Source: Bradyrhizobium sp. CCBAU 53338 (GTDB lineage: Bacteria; Pseudomonadota; Alphaproteobacteria; Rhizobiales; Xanthobacteraceae). From it: 64,000 nucleotides of DNA. Positions 56,806-64,000 of this stretch are shown in pieces. Position numbers and translations under genes: made by a program. A model generated the notes under the pieces. That model saw nothing but the letters and a program-made list of their open reading frames with translations. It searched no databases and was not told the DNA's origin. Numbering within the stretch: position 1 is the stretch's first letter; each line of letters begins with the position of its first letter. The stretch covers positions 6,262,001 to 6,326,000 of the forward strand of contig NZ_CP030048.1 of NCBI RefSeq assembly GCF_015291665.1. Direction: 5' to 3'.

Positions 56806-57924
56806 GTGACCGACCAACCACTGCTCAACGAGATCAAGGCGCTGATCAAATCCTCGGGCCCCATGCCGGTCTGGCGATACATGGAAACGTGCCTGATGCA
56901 TCCGCGCTACGGCTACTACGTCTCGCGCGATCCGCTCGGGCGCGAGGGCGACTTCACGACCTCGCCCGAGGTCAGCCAGATGTTCGGCGAGCTGCTCGGC
57001 CTGTGGACCGCCTCGGTGTGGAAGCAGATGGGCTCGCCGCAATTCCTGCGGCTGATCGAGATCGGCCCCGGCCGCGGCACCATGATGGCGGACGCGCTGC
57101 GCGCACTGCGCGTGCTGCCGCCGCTCTATCAGGGGCTCAGCATTCACCTGGTCGAGGTCAACCCGGTGCTGCGCGAACGGCAGCAGGCGACATTGTCGGG
57201 CGTGCGCAACAACATCGCCTGGCACGACAGCATCGACGACGTGCCTGATGGTCCCAGCGTCATCCTCGCCAACGAGTATTTCGACGTGTTGCCGATCCAC
57301 CAGATGGTGAAGCGCGAGGGCGGCTGGCACGAGCGCGTGATCGAGATCGATCCCAACGGCAAGCTCCAGTTTGGCGCAGCGGCCGAGCCGATGCCGCGCT
57401 TCGACGTGCTGCTGCCGCCTTTGGTGCGCGCGGCGCCTGTCGGTGCCGTGTTCGAATGGCGCCCCGATACCGAGATCATGAAGCTCGCCACCCGCGTGCG
57501 CGACCAGGACGGTGCGGCTCTGATCATCGACTACGGCCATCTGCGCAGCGATGCCGGCGACACCTTTCAGGCCATCGCACGCCACACCTTCACCGATCCC
57601 CTGAAGGCGCCGGGCCAGGCCGACGTGACCGCCCATGTCGATTTCCAGGCGCTCGCGCGCGCGGCCGAGGATGTCGGCGCCCGCGTCCACGGGCCGGTGA
57701 CGCAAGGCGATTTCCTCAAGCGCGTCGGCATCGACACCCGTGCGGCTGCGCTGATGCAGAAGGCGACGCCGGAGGTGGCCACCGACATTTCCGTGGCCCT
57801 GAAGCGGCTGACCGACACCGGGCGCAGCGGCATGGGTTCGATGTTCAAGGTGCTCGGAATCTCCGAGCCACGGCTGACGGGCATTGCCGGCCTCAGCGAT
57901 CTCGAACAGACCGAGGACGATTGA
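56806..57924 (+). CDS. MidA/NDUFAF7-type SAM-dependent methyltransferase
   Basis: The 372-residue protein has the class I SAM fold with LRLIEIGPGRGTMMADALRA and the MidA features GREGDFTTSPEVSQMFGELL and ILANEYFDVLPIHQMVK. NDUFAF7/MidA symmetrically methylates an arginine of the complex I subunit NDUFS2 in mitochondria; a similar role in bacteria is an inference. The start is GTG at 56806, with GAGAAG upstream. Its TGA (57922-57924) overlaps the ATG of pgeF. Confidence 0.9.
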   Translation: MTDQPLLNEIKALIKSSGPMPVWRYMETCLMHPRYGYYVSRDPLGREGDFTTSPEVSQMFGELLGLWTASVWKQMGSPQFLRLIEIGPGRGTMMADALRALRVLPPLYQGLSIHLVEVNPVLRERQQATLSGVRNNIAWHDSIDDVPDGPSVILANEYFDVLPIHQMVKREGGWHERVIEIDPNGKLQFGAAAEPMPRFDVLLPPLVRAAPVGAVFEWRPDTEIMKLATRVRDQDGAALIIDYGHLRSDAGDTFQAIARHTFTDPLKAPGQADVTAHVDFQALARAAEDVGARVHGPVTQGDFLKRVGIDTRAAALMQKATPEVATDISVALKRLTDTGRSGMGSMFKVLGISEPRLTGIAGLSDLEQTEDD

Positions 57925-58691
57925 TGACTCTCGCTTCATCGTTGCTGGCGGCGGTACCGGGCCTGCGCCATTCCTTCTTCACTCGCGAAGGCGGTGTCTC
58001 CAGCGGCATCTATTCCGCGCTGAATGGCGGGCTCGGGTCCCACGACGATCAGGCCCTTGTTGCGGAGAACCGCCGCCGCATGGCCGAACACGTCGGCGTC
58101 GCGGCCGACCGTTTCCTCAGCCTGCATCAGGTCCACTCGCCCGACGTGCTCGTCACCGACGCCCCCTGGCCGAGCGGTCCACGGCCGAAGGGCGATGCGC
58201 TGGTGACCAAGACGCCCGGCATCGCGCTCGGCGTATCCACCGCCGATTGCGGCCCGGTGCTGTTCGTCGATCCCGACGCGCGCGTGATCGGCGGCGCCCA
58301 TGCCGGCTGGAAAGGCGCGCTGACGGGCGTGCTGGAATCCACTGTTGCGGCGATGGAAAAGCTCGGTGCGACACGCAGCGGCATCATTGCCGCGATCGGC
58401 CCGTTGATCCGCCAGGACAGCTACGAGGTCGGCAACGAGTTCGTCACACGCTTCATCGAAGCCAATGCAGACAACGCCGTGTTCTTCATCCCGTCGGTGC
58501 GCGAGGGCCACGCGATGTTCGATCTCGCGGGCTTCATCCGCAAGCGGCTGGAAGCCGCCGGCATTCTGATGATCGACGATCTGGGTCTCGACACTTACGC
58601 CGACGAACGCTTCTTCAGCTATCGCCGTTCGGTGCATCGCAAGGAGCCGGACTACGGCCGCCACGTCCACGCGATCGCGCTGGAGGGGTGA
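57924..58691 (+). CDS. pgeF: Peptidoglycan editing factor / YfiH-type multicopper-like oxidase
   Basis: The 255-residue DUF152 protein begins MTLASSLLAAVPGLRHSFFT and has the metal-ligand set H71 in LHQVHSP, C109 in STADCGPV and H126 in GGAHAGWKG. PgeF (YfiH) removes mis-incorporated L-Ser from peptidoglycan precursors; older names call it polyphenol oxidase or laccase-like. ATG overlaps the midA stop (TGATG). It ends the lgt-midA-pgeF run. Confidence 0.92.
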   Translation: MTLASSLLAAVPGLRHSFFTREGGVSSGIYSALNGGLGSHDDQALVAENRRRMAEHVGVAADRFLSLHQVHSPDVLVTDAPWPSGPRPKGDALVTKTPGIALGVSTADCGPVLFVDPDARVIGGAHAGWKGALTGVLESTVAAMEKLGATRSGIIAAIGPLIRQDSYEVGNEFVTRFIEANADNAVFFIPSVREGHAMFDLAGFIRKRLEAAGILMIDDLGLDTYADERFFSYRRSVHRKEPDYGRHVHAIALEG

Positions 58692-58717
58692 ACACACAGG
58701 CAACATTAACGATCGTC

Positions 58718-58794
58718 ATTCCGGGGCTCGCGAAGCGAGAGCCCGGAATCTCAAGATTCCGGGGTTCGATGCTTGCGCATCGCCCCGGAATGAC
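58718..58794. repeat. Double TCCGGGCTC-type hairpin repeat
   Basis: Two adjacent hairpins are present: CATTCCGGGGCTCGC/GCGAGAGCCCGGAAT around GAA, and GATTCCGGGG...CCCCGGAATGA enclosing ATGC/GCAT. It sits past pgeF. The pair recurs at 60629-60710 with the same order. Confidence 0.85.
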
Positions 58795-58854
58795 CGTGTG
58801 CTGTGTCCCCCCTGCCCTAGACCTTAATCGATTTTAACGATATCGCTGCCCTCA

Positions 58855-59472
58855 ATGAGGGAAGCGTCATCCATCTTGCGCCGTGCGGGCTCGCGCGTGC
58901 TGGCGGTCGTTTTGCTGGCGGCAGCGACTGCGCTTGGCGGCTGCGCCGGAGGCGGCGGCAATGCCGCCAATTCCTACGCGATGGCGCCGGGCGCCGGCTC
59001 CGGGGCAACGGTCGCGTTCGAATCCATCGACGGGCCGCCGCCGCAGGTGTTCGACCGCATGGTTGGCGTGCTCGACAGCGAATCCAAGCTGCGCAGCCTT
59101 TCGATCGTCTCCCGCGAGGGGACGGCTGCCTATCGCGTGCGCAGCTATCTCTCCGCCCAGGTCGTGCGCGGCAAGACCGTGATCGCCTGGGTCTGGGACG
59201 TCTACGACGCCAACCAGCAGCGGGCGCTGCGCCTCTCGGGCGAGGAACCGACCGCGGCCAAGGGCGGCCGAGATCCCTGGCAGGCTGCCGACGACCTCGT
59301 GCTGCGGAAGATCGCCCAGGCCGGATTCAGCGGACTTTCCAATATGATCAACGGAACGCCTGATGCGCCGGGCTCGGTTCCGGGTCTGCGCGGACCCGCA
59401 GTGGCAAGCGCGGCACCGGAGGCCCCAGTGGCTGAGATGCCGGCTACCGCGCTCGGCTATGCCCAGCAATAA
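58855..59472 (+). CDS. Lipoprotein of unknown function
   Basis: The 205-residue precursor has a signal peptide with lipobox LGGC (C about 30): SRVLAVVLLAAATALGGCAG. It therefore needs Lgt and signal peptidase II. The mature protein has Ala/Gly-rich flanks and a globular middle (FDRMVGVLDSESKLRSLSIV, then VWDVYDANQQRALRLSGEE) of no recognised family. ATG 58855 has no clear ribosome site; TTG at 58876 is possible. Confidence 0.8.
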   Translation: MREASSILRRAGSRVLAVVLLAAATALGGCAGGGGNAANSYAMAPGAGSGATVAFESIDGPPPQVFDRMVGVLDSESKLRSLSIVSREGTAAYRVRSYLSAQVVRGKTVIAWVWDVYDANQQRALRLSGEEPTAAKGGRDPWQAADDLVLRKIAQAGFSGLSNMINGTPDAPGSVPGLRGPAVASAAPEAPVAEMPATALGYAQQ

Positions 59473-59666
59473 CCACCGCTAAACCACGGGCTCAGTTACC
59501 AGCCAAGCCGTTGGCCCGACTCAGGATTTTCGGAGGGAAAACGTAGCATCCCGGGTTGCCATTGCGGCCTCTCGCCTGATATTTCCTCGCCCGTCATAAC
59601 CGTGCTGCCAGTGGGTATTCTCAGATGTTGAACGTCGTATCCAGCAAAGCGCGGGAGGAAGCGTCC

Positions 59667-60620
59667 ATGTCGGCCAAGAACGGCTCCATCAAGCTCGTCG
59701 CCGGCAACTCCAATCCGGCTCTCGCCCAGGCCATCGCGCAGGGCCTCGACATGCCGCTGACCAAGGCGGTGGTGCGGCGCTTCGCCGACATGGAGATCTT
59801 CGTCGAGGTCCAGGAAAACATCCGCGGCTCGGATGCCTTCATCATCCAGTCGACCTCGTTTCCAGCGAACGACAATCTGATGGAGCTGCTGATCATCACC
59901 GACGCGCTGCGCCGCTCCTCGGCGCGCCGCATCACCGCCGTGATCCCCTATTTCGGCTACGCCCGGCAGGACCGCCGTTCCGGCTCGCGCACGCCGATCT
60001 CGGCCAAGCTCGTCGCCAACCTGATCACCCATGCCGGCGTCGACCGCGTCATGACGCTCGACCTGCATGCCGGCCAGATCCAGGGCTTCTTCGATATCCC
60101 GACCGACAACCTCTTCGCTGCGCCGTTGATGGTGCGCGACATCCGCGAACGTTTCGACCTCGGCAAGGTGATGGTGGTCTCGCCCGACGTCGGCGGCGTG
60201 GCCCGTGCCCGCGGCCTTGCCAAGCGCATCAACACCCCCCTCGCGATCGTCGACAAGCGCCGCGAGCGTCCGGGTGAATCCGAAGTCATGAACGTGATCG
60301 GCGACGTCTCCGGCTACAGCTGCATCCTGGTCGACGACATCGTCGATTCCGGCGGCACGCTGGTGAACGCAGCCGATGCGCTGATCGCCAAGGGCGCCAA
60401 GGATGTCTACGCCTACATCACCCACGGCGTGCTCTCCGGCGGCGCAGCGGCCCGCATCGCCGGCTCGAAGCTGAAGGAACTCGTCATCACCGACTCGATC
60501 CTGCCGACGGAAGCGGTGACCAAGGCGCCCAACATCCGCACGCTGCCGATCGCCAGCCTGATCTCGGACGCAATCGCGCGCACCGCGGCTGAGGAGTCGG
60601 TGTCGAGCCTGTTCGACTAG
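59667..60620 (+). CDS. prs: Ribose-phosphate pyrophosphokinase
   Basis: Prs makes PRPP from ribose-5-P and ATP for nucleotide, histidine and tryptophan synthesis. The 317-residue protein has [20 protein letters not shown] (ATP/flexible loop), the PRPP-binding loop [12 protein letters not shown], and [10 protein letters not shown] (class I). GGGAGG lies before ATG 59667. It is close to, but separate from, the rplY-pth-ychF run. Confidence 0.97.
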   Translation: MSAKNGSIKLVAGNSNPALAQAIAQGLDMPLTKAVVRRFADMEIFVEVQENIRGSDAFIIQSTSFPANDNLMELLIITDALRRSSARRITAVIPYFGYARQDRRSGSRTPISAKLVANLITHAGVDRVMTLDLHAGQIQGFFDIPTDNLFAAPLMVRDIRERFDLGKVMVVSPDVGGVARARGLAKRINTPLAIVDKRRERPGESEVMNVIGDVSGYSCILVDDIVDSGGTLVNAADALIAKGAKDVYAYITHGVLSGGAAARIAGSKLKELVITDSILPTEAVTKAPNIRTLPIASLISDAIARTAAEESVSSLFD

Positions 60621-60628
60621 CTTGCACG

Positions 60629-60710
60629 CCGTCCTTCCGGGGCGGCGCGCACGCGCCGAACCGGGAATCTCGGGATTCCGGGCTCTCACTTCGCGAGCCC
60701 CGGAATGACG
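60629..60710. repeat. Double TCCGGGCTC-type hairpin repeat
   Basis: A degraded first hairpin (TTCCGGGGC...GAACCGGGAA) is followed by GATTCCGGGCTC/GAGCCCCGGAAT. It lies 9 bases past prs, has the same structure as 58718-58794, and ends CCGGAATGACG. Confidence 0.8.
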
Positions 60711-60869
60711 TTTTCAAATTGACTCGTGGGGTGTGGGCAAAGGCGAGAGGCGTCGTGCCTACTCTTTCCCTCACGACGCGCCGCAGCACGCCTCCCTGCT
60801 CCTCGGGTTGTTGCCGGCCGCACCCCATGACATCATCGTGACACCGAGTCATCTCTGCCTGGATAGCTG

Positions 60870-61898
60870 ATGCCGCGCCGGAAATTCCCTTGGGAAAAGC
60901 TGTCGGACGACGAGTTGCTCGAGCAGCGCCTCTCCAGCCTGAGGGTGACGGTCGAAGGCACATGGCTCGAGGACTGCGTCGCCACGCTCCACGAGGAGAT
61001 GGAAGAGCGCGGCATCCGGCTGCGGCCGCACACGTGGATTTCGAGCGAATGGTTCAGCCCGGGAGACGTGCCCGGCATCGCTATCCCCTTCTATCTCGCC
61101 CATCCTCGGCTGATGAAGCTCGAGAAGAAGATGATGTTCGACGTCGAGGGCGGAACCTGGCGCGAGTGCATGGCCATCCTCCGTCACGAGGCAGGCCATG
61201 CCGTGCAGCACGGCTATCAGTTGCAGCGCCGCCGCCGCTGGCAACAGCTGTTCGGCCCGTCGTCGAAACACTACCCGCGCTACTACCGGCCCAACCCGGC
61301 GAGCCGGCGTTACGTCCAGCACCTTCGGCTCTGGTACGCACAGAGCCACCCCGACGAAGACTTCGCCGAGACGTTTGCGGTGTGGCTGCGGCCGCGCTCG
61401 AACTGGCGGACGCGATATGAGGGCTGGCCGGCGCTGAAGAAGCTCGAATATGTCGACGAGCTGATGGGCGAGATCGCGGGAAAGCGCCCGCTGATCACGA
61501 CGCGCGAGCGTGTCGATCCACTGAGCAGGCTGAGCCAGACGCTCGAAGACCACTACAAGAAGAAGCAGGCTTTCTACGCCTTCACGCCACCGAAGACCTA
61601 CGACCGCGACCTCTCGCGGCTGTTTTCAGCCGATCCACGGCATCATCGCTCACAGCCCGCCTCCAGCCTGATCAGGCGACACCGCGCCCAGATCAGGCAA
61701 CTGGTCGCGCGGTGGACGGGCGAGAACCAGCTCACGCTCGATGCCGTGCTCGACGACATGATCTCCCGCTGCCGCGAGCTCGATCTGCGCGCGGTGGGTT
61801 CCGAACAGAAGCTCGTTCTCGATTTCACCGTCCTCGTGACCGCCAAGACGATGCACGCGCTGTTTGGCCCGTCTCGGCGCAAATGGATCGCGCTATGA
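60870..61898 (+). CDS. Putative zinc metallopeptidase (HEAGH type)
   Basis: The 342-residue protein has H106-E-A-G-H110 in ILRHEAGHAVQHG, and E167 in DEDFAETFAVWL as a possible third ligand. This matches the putative zinc-binding metallopeptidase family of unknown substrate. The middle is rich in Arg, Tyr and Trp; the C-terminal part has RHRAQIRQLVARWTGENQ. No signal peptide is visible, so it likely acts in the cytoplasm. Its TGA overlaps the ATG of the ATP-grasp gene (ATGA), so the two are coupled. Confidence 0.82.
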   Translation: MPRRKFPWEKLSDDELLEQRLSSLRVTVEGTWLEDCVATLHEEMEERGIRLRPHTWISSEWFSPGDVPGIAIPFYLAHPRLMKLEKKMMFDVEGGTWRECMAILRHEAGHAVQHGYQLQRRRRWQQLFGPSSKHYPRYYRPNPASRRYVQHLRLWYAQSHPDEDFAETFAVWLRPRSNWRTRYEGWPALKKLEYVDELMGEIAGKRPLITTRERVDPLSRLSQTLEDHYKKKQAFYAFTPPKTYDRDLSRLFSADPRHHRSQPASSLIRRHRAQIRQLVARWTGENQLTLDAVLDDMISRCRELDLRAVGSEQKLVLDFTVLVTAKTMHALFGPSRRKWIAL

Positions 61899-62929
61899 GA
61901 CGACTCCGTATTCTCGTGCTGATGCATCCGGACTTCCTGCCGCCGGACTCGACCGACGGATACACGCCACAGGAAATCAACACCTGGAAAACGGAATACG
62001 ACGTCGTCAGCACCCTGCGCGCGGCCGGCCATGAGGTCCGCCCGCTCGGCGCGCAGGAGGAGATCAGGCCGATCCGCGAGGCGATCGAGGAGTTCAAGCC
62101 GCACGTGGTGTTCACGCTGCTGGAGGAATTCCACTACAACGTCGCCTACGACCAGCACATCGCCAGCTATCTCGAGCTGATGAAGGTCCCCTATACCGGC
62201 TGCAACCCGCGCGGCCTGATCCTGGCGCGCGGCAAGGACCTGTCCAAGACGCTGGTGCATCATCGGCGCATCGCGGCACCGGCTTTTGCGGTCTTCCCGA
62301 TGCGCCGCAAGGTGAAACGGCCGAAACATCTTGCGCTGCCGCTGATCGTCAAGGCGCTCAACATGGATGGCTCCTTCGGCATCTCGCAGGCGTCCATCGT
62401 CGATACCGACGAGAAGCTGGCCGAACGCGTTGCGTTCATCCACGAGCGGGTAGAGACCGCCGCCATCGCCGAGCAGTTCATCGAGGGGCGCGAGCTCTAT
62501 GTCGGCGTGCTCGGCAACAACCGGCTGCGCGTCCTGCCGGTGTGGGAATTGAAGTTCGGCAGCATGGGCGGGCGCAGTTCGCGCCACATCGCGACCGAAA
62601 AAGCCAAGCACGACACCGACTATCAGGAGAAGCTCGGCATCGTCGACGGGCCGGCGAAAGACCTCGCGCCCGAAGTCACCGCACGCATCCAGCGCGCCGC
62701 GAAACGCATCTACCGGGCGCTGGGCCTCGACGGCTACGCGCGCATCGATTTCCGCCTCGCCGCCGACGGCACACCGTATTTCATCGAGGCCAACCCCAAC
62801 CCGGAAATCGCCAAGAGCCAGGAGTTCGCCACCGCGGCGCAACACGACGGGCTGAAGTACAAGGATCTGCTCCATCGCATCCTGACGCTTGGGATCAGCC
62901 GGGCCAAGGCGGGCGTGTCGTTGGGCTGA
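61895..62929 (+). CDS. ATP-grasp ligase, D-Ala-D-Ala ligase-like
   Basis: The 344-residue ATP-grasp protein begins MRRLRILVLMHPDFLPPDST. It shows the ATP-binding core PLIVKALNMDGSFGISQASI, AEQFIEGRELYVGVLGNN, and the metal-binding end YARIDFRLAADGTPYFIEANPNPEI. It resembles D-Ala-D-Ala ligase, but lacks neighbours from the murein cluster. It likely joins an amino group to a carboxylate; the substrate is unknown. It is translationally coupled to the metallopeptidase gene. Confidence 0.85.
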   Translation: MRRLRILVLMHPDFLPPDSTDGYTPQEINTWKTEYDVVSTLRAAGHEVRPLGAQEEIRPIREAIEEFKPHVVFTLLEEFHYNVAYDQHIASYLELMKVPYTGCNPRGLILARGKDLSKTLVHHRRIAAPAFAVFPMRRKVKRPKHLALPLIVKALNMDGSFGISQASIVDTDEKLAERVAFIHERVETAAIAEQFIEGRELYVGVLGNNRLRVLPVWELKFGSMGGRSSRHIATEKAKHDTDYQEKLGIVDGPAKDLAPEVTARIQRAAKRIYRALGLDGYARIDFRLAADGTPYFIEANPNPEIAKSQEFATAAQHDGLKYKDLLHRILTLGISRAKAGVSLG

Positions 62930-62942
62930 GCGTAAGGTGAAG

Positions 62943-63401
62943 TCAGCGCGCTTCGGCCTTCGCGCTCACCACGTCTGCAAACGACTTGAAGAATTCCGCG
63001 GCAAGCTTCGTCGCGGTCGAGTTGATCAGCCGCGCACCGAGCTGGGCGAGCTTGCCGCCGATCTGCGCGTCGACCTCGTAGTACAGCACCGTCACGTCAG
63101 CGCTCTCGGAGTCCAGTCGCACGACCGCGCCGCCCTTGGCGAAGCCCGCGACACCGCCAGAGCCTTCGCCGGAGATACGATAGGAGTTGGGCGGATCGAG
63201 ATCGGACAGCGTCACCTTGCCGCTGAAGGTCGCCTTCACCGGACCAACCTTGAAGACGACAGTTGCGGTCATCTCGTTCGGCGCGGTCACGTCGAGCGAC
63301 TGGCAGCCGGGGATGCACTGCTTCAGCACAGCGGGATCGTTCAGCGCCGCCCACACCTGCTCGCGTGACGCCGGAATGCGCTGGCTGTCGTTCATCTGCA
63401 T
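62943..63401 (-). CDS. coxG: CoxG / SRPBCC family protein (CO dehydrogenase subunit G-like)
   Basis: The 152-residue protein begins MQMNDSQRIPASREQVWAAL and has the SRPBCC/CoxG pattern NDPAVLKQCIPGCQSLDVT, then GEGSGGVAGFAKGGAVVRLD. CoxG helps membrane recruitment of CO dehydrogenase-type molybdenum hydroxylases. It follows the xdhC gene by 10 bases on the same strand. The structural subunit genes are not seen here. Confidence 0.88.
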   Translation of the reverse strand: MQMNDSQRIPASREQVWAALNDPAVLKQCIPGCQSLDVTAPNEMTATVVFKVGPVKATFSGKVTLSDLDPPNSYRISGEGSGGVAGFAKGGAVVRLDSESADVTVLYYEVDAQIGGKLAQLGARLINSTATKLAAEFFKSFADVVSAKAEAR

Positions 63402-63411
63402 GGTGGGTGTC

Positions 63412-64000
63412 TCATTCTCGGTTGGCTGATTGATAGGCGGCGCGTTGGCCGCGCCGGCGTTCCCTGGTGATCTCGGCGAGGATCGACATCGCGATCTCCT
63501 CCGGCGTGATGGCGCCGAGATCGAGTCCGGCCGGGGCCTTGAAATCATCGATCGCAGCGGCGTTCGCGCCCTCCGCAAGCAGCTTGACGCGCAGCGAGGC
63601 CATCTTGCGGCGGCTACCGACGAAGGCGTGATAGCAGGCCTTGGTCGCGAGCGCGGCACGCAAGGCGGCTTCGTCGCCCTTGCCCTGTGTCGAGACCACG
63701 ACGAAACGTCTGGCGTCGTTGAGCTCGCCGAGCTGGTAGCCATCGATGACCATATCGGCATCCGGCTGCCCGGTGAGTTCGGCGGCGGGCGCCGCGAGCG
63801 TGACGTGATAACCGAGCACGCGCGCCTGCACCGCAAGCGACAGGGCCACCGGGCTCGCACCAAGAACGACGAGCGAGGGATGCGGCAGCACCGGCTCGAC
63901 GAAAATATCCATCGTGCCCTTGCTCGGACACATGTTGCTGGCGAAGCGGATGCCGTCGCGGCTTTCTCCGGCGCTCACCCCGAGCTCAGCGAGCAGGTTT
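63412..64000 (-). CDS. XdhC/CoxI family protein (5' end outside window)
   Basis: About 195 C-terminal codons are seen; the frame stays open to base 64000. The sequence contains FASNMCPSKGTMDIFVEPVL, then a Rossmann-like LVVLGASPVALSLAVQA, and ends with ITPEEIAMSILAEITRERR, matching the XdhC_CoxI C-terminal domain. XdhC/CoxI proteins insert or sulfurate the molybdenum cofactor in xanthine/CO dehydrogenases. With coxG it marks a molybdenum-hydroxylase maturation cluster that continues outside the window. Confidence 0.85.
   Translation of the reverse strand, partial: NLLAELGVSAGESRDGIRFASNMCPSKGTMDIFVEPVLPHPSLVVLGASPVALSLAVQARVLGYHVTLAAPAAELTGQPDADMVIDGYQLGELNDARRFVVVSTQGKGDEAALRAALATKACYHAFVGSRRKMASLRVKLLAEGANAAAIDDFKAPAGLDLGAITPEEIAMSILAEITRERRRGQRAAYQSANRE

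Overview
The window looks like chromosomal DNA from a Bradyrhizobium-type alphaproteobacterium (Nitrobacteraceae). This is inferred from high G+C with strong third-position bias, two phasin genes, a tRNA-His that lacks an encoded G-1 and carries A73, the lgt-midA-pgeF and rplY-pth-ychF gene orders, a PleC/DivJ/PdhS-like histidine kinase, and short palindromic intergenic repeats of the kind I associate with this group. No rRNA operon, CRISPR array, prophage, replication origin or nodulation/nitrogen-fixation gene is visible.

Layout. 1-2003 is accessory DNA next to the 3' end of tRNA-His: the tail of an ImmA/IrrE-type protease gene, a DUF4411 PIN-like toxin gene, and a complete IS630-family element inserted exactly at the toxin's stop codon. 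2004-25055 is mostly core: tRNA-His, two phasins, a 1174-residue PAS histidine kinase, a chemoreceptor, a thiolase, serC-serA with a probable serC leader RNA, two outer-membrane beta-barrels, an Fsr-type transporter, glmM, lldD, aroE, and a SulP transporter preceded by a small HTH regulator with a clear promoter and palindrome. 25285-40995 holds an EF-G-2-type GTPase, an aspartate aminotransferase, two GSTs, a DUF1800/DUF1501 pair, a TauE/SafE permease divergent from a LysR regulator, and many small proteins. 41087-45643 has uvrB followed by a low-G+C DpnI-like methyl-directed restriction gene with a zinc-ribbon partner, then a broken membrane-protein gene. 45797-50823 carries small conserved proteins, two NTF2-like paralogues and a pair of MaoC-type hot-dog proteins. 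50984-64000 returns to housekeeping: a hexapeptide acyltransferase flanked by a true and a degraded copy of the ychF 3' end, then ychF, pth, rplY, ubiK, a dienelactone hydrolase, lgt-midA-pgeF, prs, a metallopeptidase/ATP-grasp operon, and coxG with a partial xdhC/coxI gene.

How the genes work together. serC and serA make serine from 3-phosphoglycerate; glmM, lgt and pgeF serve the cell envelope; rplY, pth and ychF serve translation; prs supplies PRPP; the thiolase and the phasins fit polyhydroxyalkanoate or acyl-CoA metabolism. The parts most worth a second look are the DpnI-like module, the ychF-tail duplication around the acyltransferase, the metallopeptidase/ATP-grasp pair, the toxin/IS junction beside tRNA-His, and the histidine kinase with a degenerate ATP lid. 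All assignments come from reading the sequence; no database search was run.
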